Positions 45,101 through 56,340 of a stretch of 64,000 nt of DNA are shown here, in pieces. The notes below the pieces were generated by a model, which worked only from the letters and a program-made list of their open reading frames with translations, was not told the origin of the DNA and did no database searches. Position 1 is the stretch's first letter. Each line of letters starts with the position of its first letter. The translations under genes and the position numbers were made by a program. The DNA is from Lunularia cruciata (Eukaryota; Streptophyta; Marchantiopsida; Lunulariales; Lunulariaceae), in the NCBI GenBank assembly GCA_948567375.1, contig OX419756.1, positions 72,244,333-72,308,332 of the forward strand. Reading direction: 5' to 3'.

Positions 45101-47413
45101 TTATTTCTGCTTCTGAAATCTCCTTGTTATCACCTTCGTGGTTCCCCTAATACCATCATAAGCATCAAAATCAAATAGGACTCTTGCAGTGAGGCTGATG
45201 AGTTGCATTGGTTTCAGTGAAAGAAGTAATACGTGCTGCACAATGTTATCTCGGATAATGAAGATGATGCCCTCGGCAGCTGATAAAGCGACGCTGGTAT
45301 CCGCCAACCAAATGTGATCTGTGTACGTCATTTTGTCCTGATCATGGCGACCATTTAATCCTTGTATGCTTGTTTCTTTCTTAGCACCACCTTTGATACT
45401 CGCGAATTTGAAATGTAGCGGACCTTCAGGAGAAAGTGAAACATTTGTATAAACCGGAGGTCTTCAGGGAATAATGAACTAACAGAATCAGCTCATCTTC
45501 GATCTCTAACGCTCTCTCAGTTTGATACTCAGTCAACTTTTACTGAACGTGTTGCAAATTTCCAAATTTATTTGAACTCGAAAGGGCTAGATAAATCCCC
45601 TCAGCATATGTAGACTACAAACAACGTAGATATAGAAGTATGCACTTCGCTCTAGTTCTGTATCATTGCGTACCACTCATGGCGCTTTCTTCATCGTCAA
45701 GTGGGTTGAATGTAATCTTGTTGACTGCGTATGGAACCATGCTGCTGATTATGACCTGGAAAACAGAAGCAGAACCACATCTCTACAATCAGTTGCTGTT
45801 TCTTATATCTATCAGTATCATGGAGTTAAACAACCAAAACTGGCAAATTGTCATCAGCACATACACCGTGTGCGCAGCAATTCAATTCTATTAGCTTAAG
45901 AAGTGCATACTAAGAACTTCTAGTTTATTGGAAGGGAACAAGGAAAGATCTCATGAACAACAGAACGCTGTCTTACCCTGCCTTCTCTGATATCCCAGTA
46001 GTCCACTTGTGCAGATTCGTCTATGTTGCTAGCAGTTATGACCAGCCTCTCGTTTTCCGAGATTGCACAAGCTCCAAACTCTACATCGATACAAAAAAGA
46101 AACGTCTGAACCCCGGGTGACAATACAAGCGCGTTTTATTCAGACCCAGACAGGAACGTTTGACTAATATCCTGCATAAAAGATTCCGGCTTAATTCAGA
46201 TGAACTACCCGGAAGAGGTTTGTTGCCAACCTTCCGAACCCAAGCTAGGAATAGTCTGAATTGCTTCCAGCTTCTTCACATCAACTATAGATATCTGCAT
46301 TTGTAGGTGTGTCAGGCAGTTCAGAGTAAGTTCGCTGCTATAGCACAAAGGCTTCTTGTCTGATGGACATCTCAATCTCGAAAACCCTTAATCCATATCA
46401 GACAGGCTAAATTAAATAGTCCAAACCTCCAACGACACAACTTTTATCAACAAAGCAAAACTTTCCAGCAGAGCAAAGAGAACTTTAAAAGTTAAGTGGA
46501 AGTACAAGACTTCTGAGACGCACCTGATGATGACCTGTCTTTAGTCTCTCACATGCTGCAACCATATTTCCTGCTGGTGAGGACGTCACCCACACAATTG
46601 ACTGCATAACATCAGAAGCAACTTCAGACCTTTGCTTATTAAGCTGTATTGTGTCCAGGTCTCATATAGTAGGGGACCGAATCTCGTACGAATTAACTTT
46701 TTTCTTTCTGCAGTGCACTCTTTAGATGTTTGTAAGATATTCTACGACAAGAACAATCAAGGAATTCGACAGCGGTTTTCCAGTACTCTTCTTTTTACTT
46801 TGATTCAAATTTTCGATGAACTTATAGGTCCTAGCTTACGCGGAACTTGCCTCAACAGCCACGCTGGAGGAGAAGAACCGCATAGACTTTTCACTGGAGA
46901 CACTGCAACAAAGAAAATAGTACGAGTACTATCAACAGTGAGAGCTGCACTGCACTGCACGGCACGGCTTCGTCTCATATCCTGCAGGAGCTACATGACA
47001 TGTACAGAGCTTGATTAGAGAAAGACAAAAATGCTTACTTGTGGAAGACAATACTCCCACCGATGGCGTATACGATGAGATTGGAGTCCAAACAAGCTAC
47101 TTGTGCCCTTTTCTCCGGTATTCCTTCGAACCCAAATGCATACCTGCCAAGACAGGCAGTTTCAAGGATGAAATGATTGATATGAATGTAGAGAACAATG
47201 TTGACCGTAAAATCCATTCGGTCATTTCTTGGAACTCACTGTTTGACTAAGCGATAATTCGAATGACAAATTCTGGTTTCTGGGTATTGCTCGAAGTGGA
47301 GGGGGAATTACATACACGGGGAAGAATTTGTGCTGAATCTGCTTAACCAACCCAGCAGCCAAGATTGGATCCTGCCATCGACTTCTTCGATGCCTGGACT
47401 TCGCTGTCTTCAT
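36182..47413 (-). CDS. CFAP57: Cilia- and flagella-associated protein CFAP57/WDR65 (22 exons, about 1975 aa)
   Basis: Exons in order: 47316-47413, 47039-47143, 46851-46902, 46524-46601, 46231-46294, 45977-46080, 45674-45755, 45134-45423, 44959-45081, 44350-44499, 44054-44150, 43562-43688, 43255-43356, 42898-43042, 41996-42793, 41536-41829, 41147-41401, 40732-40941, 39449-39823, 38848-39209, 38276-38447, 36182-38026. The frame stays open across every junction. WD40 blades fill residues 1 to about 860: KITGMDVCEQRMIAVTCS, SPGGHLIAVANAREVVII and DSMYVATAGADGAIYAW match animal CFAP57. A coiled coil follows (about 880-1361) containing RDARHYMQENLDLL, the counterpart of animal RTDYVRIMQENVSL. CFAP57 stabilises inner-arm dyneins on the axoneme. 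Unusual here are a Ser-rich insert of about 115 residues (about 632-748) and a 614-residue Ser/Thr-rich C-terminal extension. Two introns use GC donors. The start at 47413 suits the family spacing. Confidence 0.87.
38667..38793. mobile_element. Foldback (MITE-like) element inside a CFAP57 intron
   Basis: The 35-base arms 38667-38701 and 38759-38793 are inverted copies with four mismatches; the outer nine bases CCGGAGCTC are perfect. A second, inner pair (AATTTTGAG.TTTGGG against CCCAAA.CTCAAAATT) extends the hairpin almost to the centre. TA flanks both ends (38665-38666 and 38794-38795), as for Tc1/mariner-type (Stowaway-like) insertions. It lies within the intron 38448-38847 and does not enter an exon of the reconstructed gene. 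Confidence 0.7.
40049..40268. repeat. Degenerate tandem repeat in a CFAP57 intron
   Basis: Three imperfect copies of roughly 63-80 bases begin near 40049, 40125 and 40206. They share TAGCGAGRG.ATAGRAA, TGTAAGAG.CC.CCAG and, in the last two, GATGCAGTGCRTGGATGAAG. They sit in the 908-base intron between exons 18 and 19. Confidence 0.7.
40708..40731. repeat. TGAA tetranucleotide microsatellite at an exon edge
   Basis: A TGAA/AATG run of five to six units abuts exon 18 of CFAP57. In the transcript sense it reads ATTC repeats starting within the 5' splice donor (AAG|GTTCATTC). Length changes there would alter the intron start but not the coding frame. Confidence 0.7.
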
Positions 47414-48400
47414 TGCTTGATGCAAAAAGAGACTAGTTGATTCCTTAATTGGGCTACTCGATTTATCTATCGCCCATGCAATTACGATTGCCCATTCTCT
47501 TCTTTGAGGTGTGGGAGACAATCTTAATCAGCCGGTTTACCGATCTTGGAGGCAGTTGCATTTTCATTTCAAGTTCACCATGGAAAAACCAGCAGCTTCT
47601 CGATCTATCAATTGAACTTTACATACATACCTTCACGGATTGTTTCCAGTGATCTTACTGCTGATGACACAACCTACTCGTGTGTACCCACTACTTCACA
47701 GCAGAGCTTTTCTTTTTGTTGCTCCTGGAAAGTAGAGGCACCACCTACCTTGAGATGTTGCAACGATCAAATTCTTTGACTCACGCCCTTAATTGAGTTC
47801 ACAGAGGTTTTGCCTAATCGGTCGAAACTTGGGGTACTGTAAGTACGATCTGCCAACTTGCATCAATCCTGTTTTCGATCGAAAGCGGAGCAGCAAATTG
47901 TCAAACTGTGCTTACTTACTTCTCTCTTTCCCCTTTCCGTAGTGCTCTTTCCTCTCTCCTCAAAACCACTATACAAGGAGGAACGAAATATTCGGCATTC
48001 AAGATAATGAGTCATAATCTAATTCATTCATATGCCAGGCTTCTTCTCCCGCGCTTGACTTCGCCCTGTTCTCCGAAGGACTTCGAGCATAACATGCAGG
48101 AAGTATGCATACTAGATTATTTTCTTAAAAGTTGCTTCTCTACTCCATTAAATTTGACATGGGTCATTGTCGACTTCCATGAAAAAGCACATTGGCAATA
48201 CTGTTCATACTTGGAAGAGTCAATCGAGCTTCACGAGCGGGGAGAAGCATCACTCTCTCTTCACGAACTCAATTTACTGCCACTGAAGGATACAGGATTA
48301 AAGTCAATCACAGTAAGTCGATGTCTATAGTTCCAGATGTTATTGTTTGCTTTTCTATGTCACACACGCTATAATGGAGGCCGATTGCTTTGACACGGAC
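47414..48400. other. 5' flank of CFAP57
   Basis: Presumed promoter and 5' UTR. An in-frame open stretch continues upstream of 47413 to about 47521, so a longer N-terminus cannot be excluded. A 140-codon plus-strand frame at 47908-48330 has no recognisable motif. Confidence 0.35.
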
Positions 48401-49291
48401 ACAATTTTCAACCTTGTATTCATGAACTTGGCTTCGTACTTGTAATCATGAATTGGAACCCCACAAAATCACAAATTGCTACATGAAAGACTTCCAAGGC
48501 TTTCCATTGACTATTTGAGATCATGATATTCAAATATTTTATTATTTCTCATAAACCAAAAGTTAAAGAAAGTCTAAAACTCCAAGGAATGTCTGAAAAC
48601 AATACTGTAGTAATACTTTGAGACACGGTTATATTTTGAATTCTGTTTTGATGTTCTTTCATTAAAATTATGGACTCCAAAACGATGGAATATCTTTGCC
48701 TAGAGCTGATAAAGTAAACATCATAGAGTTCAAAGAACTTGTTTCTAGAAACCTAACAAATCGTCCGCTTGTCAAATCTAAGTCAATTCTAATAGATGTA
48801 CGATGTTACGATTCCTTCTCTTATAAGTAAGTAAGGTCTTCCAAAGTGCAGAATATAACATTCATCAAAGCGGAAATTCGGGGGATTTGAAATGACTGAA
48901 AAGCGGACAACCTTTTACATATCAGAAGAAAGAAAAATCATTGTTAAAGTGCATGATCAATGCTCTTCAAAATGGATGGCCTTATTGACTTATTGACTTC
49001 ACTCTTATTTATAGAGAAAAATCCTTCATCCGATGCTAAGGCAAACCTTTTGCATGTAATGTTAGACGCAGTCTGCAGTGCCTATAGCTCAAACCATGTT
49101 CTGGAGAGAATAGTATGGTTCTCACGATAATATGAAGTTGTATTTTTACTCCATATGAAAGAAACAAGCGAGTGAAAATCAATCATTTTGCAATTCTTGC
49201 TTGAAAATCGGAATGACAACAATTAGGATGAATGAGTGAGGATCATTGAGTGATACATTTTAAAGATGTGATAATTTTAGTGTTTTTAAGG

Positions 49292-49420
49292 TAATCAATC
49301 GAACATACCCGAACATGGAAGATAAAAGGGAATTATTCTACTTATTCTAATAATTATTATTAGAATTGTTGCTCGATTGTAAGATTAGAATTATTGCTCG
49401 ATTCGGGTATGTTTGATTAA
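49292..49420. repeat. Inverted repeat enclosing a short direct repeat
   Basis: The outer arms (about 49292-49313 and 49401-49420) share CATACCCGAA / TTCGGGTATG flanked by TAATCAA-like sequence, with a 3-base insertion in the left arm. Inside, TTAGAATT.TTGCTCGATT occurs twice (about 49359 and 49385). A small non-autonomous element is possible. Confidence 0.6.
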
Positions 49421-51243
49421 ATGCAGTATTTGTCAATAGTATCTTATCCAAAGATTAATTTCCATATCCATAAATATTGTCTTTTTAAATGTATCAACTT
49501 GAGTTCTTCATTTGACATATGTGAACTTGTTCTTGGTTGCATTTACCAAGTTCTTGAGAGCATCCTCTGTGTTCGTGGTAGATAATACTAATGCATGACC
49601 ATGTACTTATCAAGAAGATATTGGCACGAACAATGATTACATATAACGAGGTTCATACTTTGTCAAATAAGGAGTTGAGGATTTATCTTTTTTATCTTTT
49701 CCATTAAAAATTTAGAAGTTAGTAAGTGTGGTTAATGAATCTTTTTGAGTTCATACCTTTAATAATATAAATTTTGAGCTATTGATAAACTTCAACAAGG
49801 TAAGTGGAAAAAGTATTAACGACTTTTATGGATGTTTGATCCTTAAGTCTTGTCATTTTATGCACCAAAATTTATAAAATAGGATAGTTAAGAGATAATT
49901 GACAATACATGGTATTTCCACACAATTTCTAAAGTTAGTGTTTGTTTTTTGTGATTTTAGTCTCCATTTATATAGATTTCAAAGAGGTTTCCATTATGAT
50001 CACAACCCTTTCAAACATATAGTAGACAAAGAAATTTTAAGACTTCATAGAAGAAAATATTTATTAAATTTTATAAATGAAAGCTACAAAATTAAATATT
50101 TATAAATTATTATTGATAAATTAGTAGTCTTTGACCCTTAATCTTATAGATTTTGATTTAAAATTGTAAAATGAAACAACAAAGAGTGGAAATAATCTTA
50201 TTTTTAAAAAATTAAAATTTAAAGTATATTTCTTCTCATAAATATTGGTTTTATTGGATGAAAAATTAAGTTACTTGAGTTTTAGAAGTGAGGTAAAATA
50301 CTAATCCAAAAATCAAAAATTACTGGCCAATTACCAAGTTCTTGCATTCTTCATTATTTTATTTCATAGTTTACATTAAAGATTAATATAATATAATAGA
50401 TTAGATCTAAACTTGGCTACTTTTGCATCATGGAAAGTGCATTATGCTTGCTCAAATATGGGGTCAAAATAAAACACACAACTATATATGAATAAATATT
50501 AAAGGTTTAGGATTCCTTTCAACCATAGTTCTCATATTAATAAAATTATTTCTTCCTTATCCTTTGTGATATATCATAACATACTTCTAGATTTATTTTT
50601 TAAATCCCTTGTTCTAATTAATTTTTGTGTACTTCATTTCAAGTACTTAAAAGTTAAACAGATTATTTTACAAAAGATGTCAAATAATTTTTACAAAGTT
50701 GAACAACACCAAGGGAGCTAAAACATTAAAGAGATATGGTTTAGGGTTTATTGCATAGAGATCTAAATATTGTGTTTGTGCTTTTGCGTATGATATAAGT
50801 ATATTCATCCAATCAATTTTGGTTGATAGTATTCTAGTGTGGTCCCAAGATTTTGAAAGCTTATTTGCTTTGCAAGGTGAACACAATTTTGTAAATTCCA
50901 GTTGCATAGTGCTTTGATAAGGAATTTTAAAGTTATGCATTTCAATTCACTTGAAGGAAATTTTATGAAGTTATGGTACCTTTCTCATCCAAGGTCTTCA
51001 AGTATGTTGAATAATTTTTTCTTTGAATCCAATTATGGATATAAGTGAAGCAAAATTACTTTTTGTGTTTAAGAAGATATTGAAAAATAAAATTTGAGTA
51101 ATAATATTTATGAAAGTAGTAAAAATTTTCAAGAGTAGTATTGTATTAGCCTAAAATTTATTTTTTCCTTATGTTTAAAGGATGAAGCTATACAAGATTT
51201 ATCAAAATGCATTACACATATCGAGTTGTAGAACATTCAACAC

Positions 51244-51278
51244 CAATAGTTAAAACAATTGAATTGTTTTAACTATTG
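51244..51278. repeat. 35-base palindrome (17-bp perfect arms, 1-base centre)
   Basis: CAATAGTTAAAACAATT at 51244-51260 is exactly reverse-complementary to 51262-51278, with a single G between. Confidence 0.9.
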
Positions 51279-51588
51279 CCATATTAAGTAAGTAGCCAAT
51301 AGCAAGATCCATATCAATAAGCCACGATACATAGAAATCATGAACCAAACAAGAAGACAACCAGATAGGATAACAAGACATATGAGGAGACCACATCAAA
51401 CCATACATGGAAAAGACATAGAGGTAAAATGGTGCTAAACCCCAATGATGAATTGATACATAGAAAGGATAAACCTACCAAACAAGATTAGAGAGGATCA
51501 ACACACATGAAAACTAGGAGATGCTACAATGGTTGAAGATTTGAGCACTTTGCAAGATAACGTTGCATTGGTAATTACATTTAGCAAT

Positions 51589-51684
51589 GACATACCTATA
51601 TCATTAAGCTGTCAATAACATGCATGAAGGTGAAATGACATACCTATATCATTAACCTCTCAATAACATGCATGAAGGTGAGAG
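51589..51684. repeat. 48-bp tandem duplication
   Basis: Two adjacent 48-base units begin GACATACCTATATCATTAA and contain CAATAACATGCATGAAGGTGA; they differ at only a few positions. Confidence 0.85.
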
Positions 51685-52440
51685 GGAACATGATAAGGAG
51701 GGAATGTGAGAATCCTAACTAATCAAGAAGAATTGAAAACTTCCTCTTACAATTAATTCTTATAGAGTTAGGATTGATACCAGAGAAGTACAATAATAAT
51801 TAGGTAGAATTACCAAAGAGCCAAATTGAGCCATTTGAGACCTTGCTTAAAGGTATAAGATTAACAATAAGCAAATATAAGAAGATGAACTGAACGGAAA
51901 GTAACCAAATTAGGGATGATGAAATCTAAGGGATTCCTTGGATGGATTTGTGGTGCACACCTTTTTGCAAAAGTTGCAATTCTATTTCATTTTACTTCTT
52001 TTTGATGAGAAGAGAGCAAGCAAACCTCTTTTACAAGTATTCTTATGAGTTCATCTAATTACCTATTCAAATACAAAGAACACACCAACAAAGTTAGGTC
52101 TAGTACAAAAGAATGTGTGTGAAGAAGGCAAGTTTGAAGAAAGGTTGGATACAAATAGCCCAAGTAAAAAGAATCTTTGGAGTCAAAGATTGTATGTTGT
52201 TAGATAAGGAACTATCACCAAGACTTGATAGCACAAATTGGAGAGTTCTCACTTGTGAATATTGATGGCTCTCCTATTGAGGGATTTTACCAAAATGTCC
52301 TTGGCTATAAAACCAAATGACAACTACGTAATTTACACATGCTAATATCTTTTTGCAAAATTTTTTCCAAAGAGCTTTTAAGTAGATCTTCTCTTTATAG
52401 TTGTTTGTCTCTTTGTGGCCCAAGTCCTCTAGATAGCAAT

Positions 52441-53883
52441 ATGGCCAAAGAAAAGAAAACAACGGGGAAGATCATTGAAGTGAACTTTGAACCCAAGAAT
52501 TGAAAAATATGCAATGAGAGTTAGGAGTGATCTACTCTAGAGCAAGGATTTTATGTGTTTGCTCAAGAATAGAGAATTGAATTCACCTATACTCATTCAA
52601 GAGATGCAAAAGAGAGGTGAGGAAGGAACTAGGGACCTTCAGAGAAATTTGACAAGAGAGTACTAGAGAATGATGTAAGGAGAAGATTTAGGTGCTCCAA
52701 GAGTGAAGGTGATGGATACCAAATTTGGGAACATGGGAGCCAAAAAGAACATAGCTATCAAGAATTCCTTTGTATGGAAGAGGTCAAAGAGTAATGGTTA
52801 GATGGTTCACACTTATAAGTACACTACTACTTGATACCTTGTTTAGTCTATTACGAGGTTGCTCTACTCAAAGCAAACTATCTACTTGACTATCAACTAA
52901 GAAATATGCTTTGGGCAATTGGATTTACCTATTCTACTGGTAGGGCCCCTCCATGATCAAGGAAGTCAAAGGAGCTACCTATCTTGCTCCATTTGTAATT
53001 CACTTTTATATGGGGTTGAATTTGCCAAGTGAAGATGAGAGGAGTTGATTTGGTACACATTTCATGTAAAAGAAGTATTTCATGGCCTAACAGTCTATGA
53101 CCATGAACCATCAAGAAGTAGATGCCAAGTTTGTAGATTTAAGATAATGATGATAATCATCTCAAAGAAGAATAAGAAGAAGAAGAAGAAGATACCTTCT
53201 ACAAGTGAAACTTAGGAGAATACACCAAAGAAAGCAAAGAAATAGCCTCAAGTGGTCAAGATTTATTTGGATGAGTGGCGAAAGGAGAAGGCAAAGAAAT
53301 CAAAGAAGACAATGAGGAAGATATAGCATAAGACAAGCTCATTATGCATTAACCAAGTCAAATGAGGAGGAGGGAAATGATCATGCATATGTGGAGTTTT
53401 CTCTCCAAGAAGAGGATTAATTTGAGGGGAGAAAGTTGTGGCCAAAGAACAAGAAGATCTTTGGCCCAAAGAACCTATGAGTCCAACTTAGGTGAAACCA
53501 AGTAATAAAGTTTAGGATGAAGACAATGTGGATGTTGAAGGCAAGGTAGGGGTGACTTGACTTGTACCACACCAAGGACAATAAAGGAGGACAAAGCTCC
53601 TTGACCAATATAGTTTCAACAACCCCTATAGTAGATAAAGAAGACTTTGTAGTCACTTCCATAGGACCAACTCTTAGATTCTTGCAAATGATTCTCCTTC
53701 AATACAAAGAAGAATGACCAGATGCAATGGACTACACTTTGCTTATGAAGTGGTTGCACATGAACAAGCATGTAGCAAAGGAAAAGATAGCCAAGTGTAA
53801 GGAAGATTTGGAGAAGGTAAGAGGCTTGCACAAAGAAGAGTGTAGGAAGAAATATGCTTTGGTGCACAAAAGTTACAAGATCA
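52441..53883 (+). pseudogene. Decayed coding region, possibly retroelement gag-like
   Basis: From the ATG at 52441 (MAKEKKTTGKIIEVNFEPKN, then stop) the plus strand has many lysine-rich, coiled-coil-like segments broken by stops. The last, starting at 53727, runs KEKIAKCKEDLEKVRGLHKE toward the LTR at 53884 and resumes beyond it. It precedes Ty3-type pol remains in the same orientation, so a gag origin is possible, but no CCHC zinc knuckle was seen. The assignment is inference. Confidence 0.3.
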
Positions 53884-54469
53884 TGAAATGTTTCAAGGAC
53901 AGGAGAACCACCAAGAGAAACACAAGAGAAACACAATTTCTCAATACTCCAATGCCCAAATGCGCACCTTGTCTTTATTATATAACAAAGAAGATCCACT
54001 CAAAAGGACCTCTACACTTAGATCAGATACATGGATTGATGATATGTCAACAAGCTCTACCCTTAGATTAGTTTCATGGATTGGTAATATGTTAATCCTT
54101 GTCCTATTTGGTTGGTCAAACAAGTTTGACTAGAGGGAATCTTTGGAGAATCTTCCTATAAGAAGCTTAGAATTGCATGGGTAAGGTACCATTGGAAAGC
54201 TCTCAATGAGACAAATAGGCAGGAGAAGGAAATGTTATTTCCCTTGAAGGGAGGAAAATCTCCTATTTTTTGTGGCCGAATTCATCCATTTAGGCCTTCA
54301 AAATTAGCTCTAAAAATTTTAAGGTGTTTTTGACCTCTACCCTATTTGTGGAAGTACTATTTTGGAGACACCTCTATCTAATTTAGTTAGACCATGATAT
54401 ATAACATCCCTCACAATATTACCAAGCCAATTCCACCTCTAGATACTATGTCTAATTAATGGTATTACA
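53884..54469 (-). mobile_element. Solo LTR inserted in an older reading frame
   Basis: Same family and orientation as 1350-1883. It begins TGAAAT (a one-base variant of TGTAAT) and ends GGTATTACA at 54469. The flanking 5-mers are GATCA (53879-53883) and TATCA (54470-54474), matching at four of five positions as expected of an aged target duplication. The TATA-like block is read on the minus strand near 53985-53970. There are no internal retroviral domains. Confidence 0.75.
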
Positions 54470-55140
54470 TATCAAGAAGCATAATACTCTGTTGGTGGTT
54501 GAACAAATCATCTACAAAGAGGATGTTTGAAGAACATAGTGCAAGCTGAGAGCTGTGAGGATAGAAGGAAAGAAATGGCAATAGGAATACAAGGAGCAAC
54601 TACAAAAGAAAGTCTAGGAGAAGACACTAATCCAAGGATAGTTGGTAAACAAGAAAGTCAACATTGTCATTCTTAAATTACAAATGCCTAATTACCAAAA
54701 GAAAGTAGCAATCCAACTTGTGACCTTGTAGGAAGAAATTCAAAAGGAGAAAGATGATTGTGCTGCTAGCAAAGCCAAGATGATAGATGAAAATACCAAT
54801 GAATTAAGTAAAGCTTATAACATTTGAAGGAAGAAATGGTCAAGATTACTAAGAACTTAGAGGAGATTAGGGACTAAATGCTAGTGCATAGAAGAAACTT
54901 GAAGAGGTAAACTCACAAAGGAAAAGATTGTTGAGCTCAAGTTATAGGCTCAAACTCTCAATTAGCATGTATACAAAGATCTGAAGTTAGAATGCATATC
55001 CATAAAGCTAAGGGAGCACACCGATTGGAAAATTAAGGAAACTTGTGATACAATAGTACTAGAAATTACAAATTACGAGAAAATAAGAATTGAAAGTCTC
55101 CATAGAAAGGCTACAGGCAAAGCTAGTTCTTTGTAGTACA
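54470..55140 (+). pseudogene. Continuation of the decayed gag-like coding region
   Basis: Lysine/glutamate-rich segments such as EEIQKEKDDCAASKAKMIDE (near 54740-54800) continue in the frame that would follow from the 53727 frame if the LTR and one target copy were absent. Several in-frame stops show it is dead. No named domain is recognised. Confidence 0.35.
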
Positions 55141-56340
55141 AGAGTATCAAGAATCTTTCATTTAATAAATGTTCTTAGTAGATGTATACATCTTTTCAAT
55201 GTAGGATATTTGGGTAAGAGTCCAAAGAGTACAAAAGAAAGTTTCTTTGAAAAGAAATAAAACACTTTCTTAAGAGATGTTAGTGATTGGGTAGTGTAGA
55301 AATCAGCAGATTAGGATAAGACAAGGTAGTAAGATCATGATTGTACAATCCAAGTGCAAGGAGTGAAATTTTGATAGATCATAACACTTCTACAACCATC
55401 ATATTTATTAGGTCAGAAGTAGGAGAAGCTATTTAAGGCTTTCTATCATTGTAAAATTTCATTCATTCCATATAAGAGAATAAAGTGAAAGAGCATCTTG
55501 CTCTTTGTTGCTGATGCTAATTCCAAGTATTGGTTGTGAGTCTTTTGTGAGTAATAGTGAGGAAATTTATAGTATGAACACAAAAAGTTGAGTGTGTGTG
55601 ATCACTTGAGGCTAGGGTATAAGATCCTTGACATGGTTAAGGAATGGAATAATGCCTTGACAGGTCCTAAATGAGTTGTAATGTTGAAAGCACCACATCT
55701 TTAAAATGAAAAGATTTATTACCAATGCAAACTTACCTTTATTGCTGTGCCTTATAGGAAGGGTGGGTAGAACATATTCTTTGAAGTTGCATTCTTTGTA
55801 GTTGAAGTAGCATCTTTGGACTGATTGGATCATCATCTTCAAGGAATAGTTGGAGCTTAGCTTACATGAAAGTGATTTTGAGAGTTTTCTTTTTTCCATA
55901 ATGTGCTACAATTGATGAAATTAATCTCTTCTTGGAGTGGCTCATGCACAAAAGGTTAAATAGGAAATAATAATAAACTATAGTAGTGACACTTCTTTTC
56001 AGATTTATTCATTTCCAAATGGTATCTTTGTGGGAACAACCTATTTCTAGTTGATACACTACAAAGTGTATGACATTGGGTTTTCATAAGAGAAATATAA
56101 TTTCAAGGTAGATTTGAGAAAAAGTAGTAAAACCAAATGTATGGATAATTTGTGGCAATAGAGTGGAGTCCCATAGTAAACATTTATCTTTGTTTATGGT
56201 AAGAAAAAGTATTATTCATCTTAAAGATGTATGTTTCTAGGGTTTAATAAGAGATGTAATTTCACCAAGTGAAAGATTGAGATCTTTACAAAATTGAGGT
56301 ATATAATAGAGAAATACAATGATTTATTCCAAGTTGATTT
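55141..56340. other. AT-rich DNA between retroelement remains
   Basis: No domain was recognised. A 95-codon minus-strand frame at 55612-55899 is unsupported. The protease region of a Ty3 element would be expected here, but I could not find a DTG/DSG motif. Confidence 0.35.

Larger units (their letters stand above)
48401..52440. other. AT-rich region with palindromes and short tandem repeats, no gene
   Basis: Long AT-rich DNA with scattered open frames under 90 codons and no domain. It contains an inverted repeat (49292-49420), a 35-base palindrome (51244-51278) and a 48-bp tandem duplication (51589-51684). Confidence 0.45.
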
